NCBI RefSeq assembly: GCF_027942865.1
Contig: NC_134510.1
Coordinates: forward strand, 24,607,209-24,671,208
Direction of reading: 5' to 3'
DNA length: 64,000 nucleotides
DNA from: Odontesthes bonariensis
Lineage: Eukaryota; Chordata; Actinopteri; Atheriniformes; Atherinopsidae
Shown here: one piece after another, positions 46,218-64,000 of the stretch
How the letters are laid out: every line of letters starts with the position of its first letter
Position numbering within the stretch: position 1 is the stretch's first letter
The notes under the pieces: model-generated
What the model saw: the letters and a program-made list of their open reading frames with translations, nothing else
Database searches by the model: none
Told to the model about the DNA's origin: nothing
Program-made: the position numbers and the translations under genes

Positions 46218-47709
46218 GTGAGATCCACAACAATGTGTGAGCTCACGGGGCCTTGTGCTTAGTCCTTTAAATGCATGTTGGGGCAGATACTGGGTTTGAG
46301 TTCTGCAAAAATGCCAACTAAAACAAGGGAAGCAAAGGTCCCTCTGGCCGACGAACGGGGGACTTTGCAAGCTGTGTTTTTGTTGTATCTATCCGTTTCT
46401 TTACATGACATTCAGTGTACAGAAGAGTAGATTCATTACTTGGCAAGAAGGATTCTCTTGTCCACACGTCTGTTACGCCTGAAAATATAGAGAAGTGTTA
46501 TTTTTTTTTTATTATTTTTTTTTTTTAAAGACAAAAAAATAAGTACATAGTAGGTTTTGTTTGGCTGTCCAATGTTGTCTTGCATGAGGGTCAAAATGAG
46601 TCCGCTCCAGCCCCGTTTGGCCCCCAGGCTGCCGGCCCTGTCGGTCCCCATTGCTGTGATGAACCAACACTATGGTGTTCTCTATTAATGTGGCAGTGTT
46701 TGGGCCTGCTCAGCTCTTTCTGACATACCAGCGATGCTGACTGGAACAGATGGAATGAAACCTGACCGAGTATTGGGTGTCTCCCTGTTGTCCGTCTGAC
46801 TGATATAGACATTACTGAGTGTTGTCAGGTGTGACACATGAGACCGAATCAATCTTTGTTCCTAGCATAGGATGATGTAGATATTCCGAAGTGCGCAGTT
46901 AAAAATGTGCTGAATACTTTTTTTCTGTTTGTATTAACCAACCTCTGCAAAAAAGGAGACTTTTCATTTTTCTTTTTTTTGTCCTTGGTAGTGGCCTCTT
47001 TGTCTGCTTCACCATCTCACGTTTACCCTCTGCTATAGCTCCATACCCAGCAATAATTTGTAAGGCCAGAAATAATACAGAATAGTCACAAGAAGGCCTG
47101 AATTATTTATCAACCTCCCTTTACCCTGGGATTAAGTTTCAGTGTGACAGGGAGAGATGGTAAGTCTCCCTGCATTATCCTTGCAGACTGATTGAGTTAT
47201 AATCTGAAAATATATACTGCTACCTCAACAGTGTTGCTGTAAATCGGAGCTTCTCCTCCTCTGCATATAACCTTCAACTTTCTATGATTACAGCATCTTT
47301 GATTACCTACTTAGTTGTATGCTATTTCAGGACAGCAGTTGTGGAGGGTGATGATAAAAACAATGTCCTTGAAGTTTGTGTAGATTCTTTGCCGTAACTG
47401 AGGACACTTGAACAGGTTGGAGGTTTGCCAGCAGGTCCTGAACTTTGTGTAATTGGCTGCAATAAAAGTTTCTCTAAACTTTCTGGTCGCTCCTGAATTT
47501 CCCCTTCTTCAATCATCATGTTGGAGTTAATTTCTTTTTATTTGTATTCTCCTGACTTTGACCTTTGTTTGTATTTCAGGTGCTCTCGGCGTGCAACCAC
47601 CCTGCACTGACTTTCCTTCAGGGTATTCTGTTGAGTGTTCGAGGACAAGCGATAATACCACAGCTGTACAGCCAGCTGCACTGGCCCCTTTGCGCTCAAC
47701 CCCTGCGCT

Positions 47710-62066
<14,357 letters not shown>

Positions 62067-64000
62067 ATCAGTGCAGGGTTCTTCATCAAGGAGATCATAG
62101 AAATATGTGGGGGAGAAAAGCACAAGCAGGGGCAGATCAAAGGGAGCGCAATGAAACGATGCAAAGCCAGTGGCCAGAACTGAGTCTGCTGATGGGACAT
62201 GGTTGAAGGCTGCAGAGTGAGTGATGGGAAGGGACAGAATAAGTCAAGGGCAAAGCCTGAAGCATGAGTGAGGTCACATTTGAAAGGACAGAGCTAGAGA
62301 GAGATCCACAGGGTGTACAGAATATTGTAAACACTACATTCACAAGGAGTAAGTCTGAAGTCTATTAATTTCCACGGCAAAAACTTCTACACGGCTCAGT
62401 TGCAAGAGCCTGTGGATTGTTTTTGAGCATTATAATGTTTAGATCCCATTTAGTTTCACATTGTAATTTTGTTTTATCTTTGGCATTGGAATGAATGGCA
62501 AACACTGATCAGCCATAACATTACGACCACCCGCCTAATACTGAGTATGTTCTTTACATGTTGCCAGTCAGGGAGTGGACAGATTGCTTCACTTGTCAGG
62601 AGTGATGTTATGGCCGATCGCTGTATGCCGTCATTGTTTTTACACTGTTACAGCTGTTTATGTAAAATCATAAAATCCTTGAAATACAGTCTGTACTATC
62701 TGTTCTCGTTAGGCCACTGTTCATTCTCTCATCTTCAACAAATAACAGGAGCTGCTGATTGGGATTCACCCTAATGGGACCCTGGTTTGTAGAAGTGTGT
62801 AGAATAGCGATTAAGTTTAAGGAAGAAAAAGAAAAAAGGCTCCTGTCACGAAGTGCTTGCATTGTATTTTGTTCTGTGCGCTACTGTATGTTTTATTGTA
62901 TGGAAATGCACCCGGCTGCTTTTAAGAACTGCAAGCTGAAAAGGTGGGAGTCCCTTTTGCAGGAAGCTTGATTGTTGATTGACTTCACTTGGATGTCAAG
63001 AGTGAACCTGGACACCAAGCCCTGCTCACTCCTCTCCAGTCCCAGTTAACAGCAAACATAACCAACTTTAACTGTAGATAAAATCAGCCCCTTTTACAGA
63101 TCAGCTACTTGCATTCACCGCCCAAACAGCCCCTTTACACGCTCCGACATCTCCATGCAGACTTGTCTGATTTACACCAGCTTTAACATTTAAACTGACT
63201 GTACACTGTCTTCACTCATTGTTGTCATGGTTTCTGGTATTGTGGCCCTTTGATCAGCCCCATTTGTCTGTGCTTATGAACTTTCACATAGAATTACTGA
63301 TGTCATGACCTCCAAGAAGTATAGTATGTCTGTTCTTATGGCTTATGTGGTTTTTGAGTGCATTTGCTCCCCCCCTCCCCCCCATTATTCCTGTCATTAT
63401 GGTCCTCAGAAGCGGTTCCTGCTAGAAAGTTTTTGAAAGTACCAGAGCTGCCCTTCCTGCATGTCGTTTTTTTAAATTTAATTTTATTTCGTGGGTTTTT
63501 TTTGTTTGTTTTTTTTAAACTTCCTAATACAGAACCTGTTGTCAGGTCTTGTTGCATGGTGAGTTCCTGTGGACCATAAACATTTGGATAGTTTTGTTGT
63601 CTAAGGAGAATGTTTTGTCCATTTATCTGGATGATGCAATATATACATCGGGGCTACACAAATACATGAACACACGGATGCACAGTGGGATCCAGAAGCC
63701 TGAGTCTGCTTTCAGAAGCTTGTTTTAAAAGATTTAGAATCATAGTTTACCTCAAAGCACTGCAGGCATATTTTTGTACTTTAGATTTTTACCATTTGCA
63801 TCAACCAATTCTAATATGCAGAAAAAGCCCCAGAGGTTGCTTTTTTTTTTTTTTAATTTGCAAAGCAAGAGAAAAAGCTATGCAAGCTGGCACTCTGATA
63901 CTTTAAGCAGTTTGGTGTAGTGTGGATTCTTGTACCGAACTGTTGTGTGATGAAGCCTAAATTTTGTCTTGTGATTGTAAGCTTGAGGTTGCCTCCTTTA
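62067..64000 (+). other. Probable adar 3' UTR and downstream sequence
   Basis: No new gene was recognised after the adar stop codon. The region holds a small mariner-type MITE (62502-62624) and T-rich stretches near 63470-63520 and 63841. No canonical AATAAA was clearly seen before the window end, so the poly(A) site may use a variant signal or lie outside. Confidence 0.45.
62502..62624. mobile_element. Short mariner-type MITE in the adar 3' UTR region
   Basis: The start ACACTGATCAGCCATAACAT and end ATGTTATGGCCGATCGCTGT are imperfect inverted repeats of a well-known fish mariner family whose ends read CACTGATCAGCCATAACATT. TA follows the right end; the left TA is not preserved. At 123 bp it has no coding capacity. 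If transcribed with adar it could fold into a hairpin. Confidence 0.65.

Overview
The window is teleost fish nuclear DNA. Its genes are split by GT-AG introns, its repeats belong to fish families (Rex3/RTE, L2-like, Tc1/mariner, hAT, piggyBac, Harbinger-like), and its proteins read as vertebrate orthologues. Gene content matches human 1q21 (S100 cluster, SNX27, ADAR next to a nicotinic receptor gene). No bacterial, viral or CRISPR locus was seen.

Layout: (1) 1-7.9 kb has no recognised gene, one complete non-autonomous hAT element and old dispersed repeats. (2) 7.9-15.2 kb is a head-to-tail array of three ~2.4 kb units, each with a TATA promoter, a small S100-type EF-hand gene and a poly(A) signal; units 2 and 3 encode the same protein. 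(3) 16.77-26.46 kb is snx27 on + (PDZ, PX, FERM-like), with one GC-AG intron, two datable transposon insertions and a candidate 63-nt cassette exon near the 3' end. (4) 26.5-33.4 kb is gene-poor, with a very G/C-rich perfect hairpin and an L2-like fragment. (5) 33.46-42.65 kb is an alpha-7-type nicotinic receptor subunit on -, ten coding exons, with an unusually long cytoplasmic loop. (6) 44.4-62.1 kb is adar (ADAR1) on +, fifteen coding exons encoding two Z-DNA-binding-type domains, three dsRNA-binding domains and the adenosine deaminase domain. Interferon-response-like motifs lie upstream. Its last intron holds a piggyBac-like element inside a hAT element inside a Tc1 relic.

The genes do not form one pathway. 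S100 proteins are calcium sensors, SNX27 is an endosome-to-plasma-membrane recycling adaptor, the receptor is a ligand-gated cation channel, and ADAR edits double-stranded RNA and limits innate sensing of self RNA. snx27 and the receptor gene are convergent; the receptor gene and adar are divergent. I did not find a wholly new system. The most interesting points are the recent S100 triplication, the three-level transposon nest, the interferon-type adar promoter candidate and the long-loop receptor.
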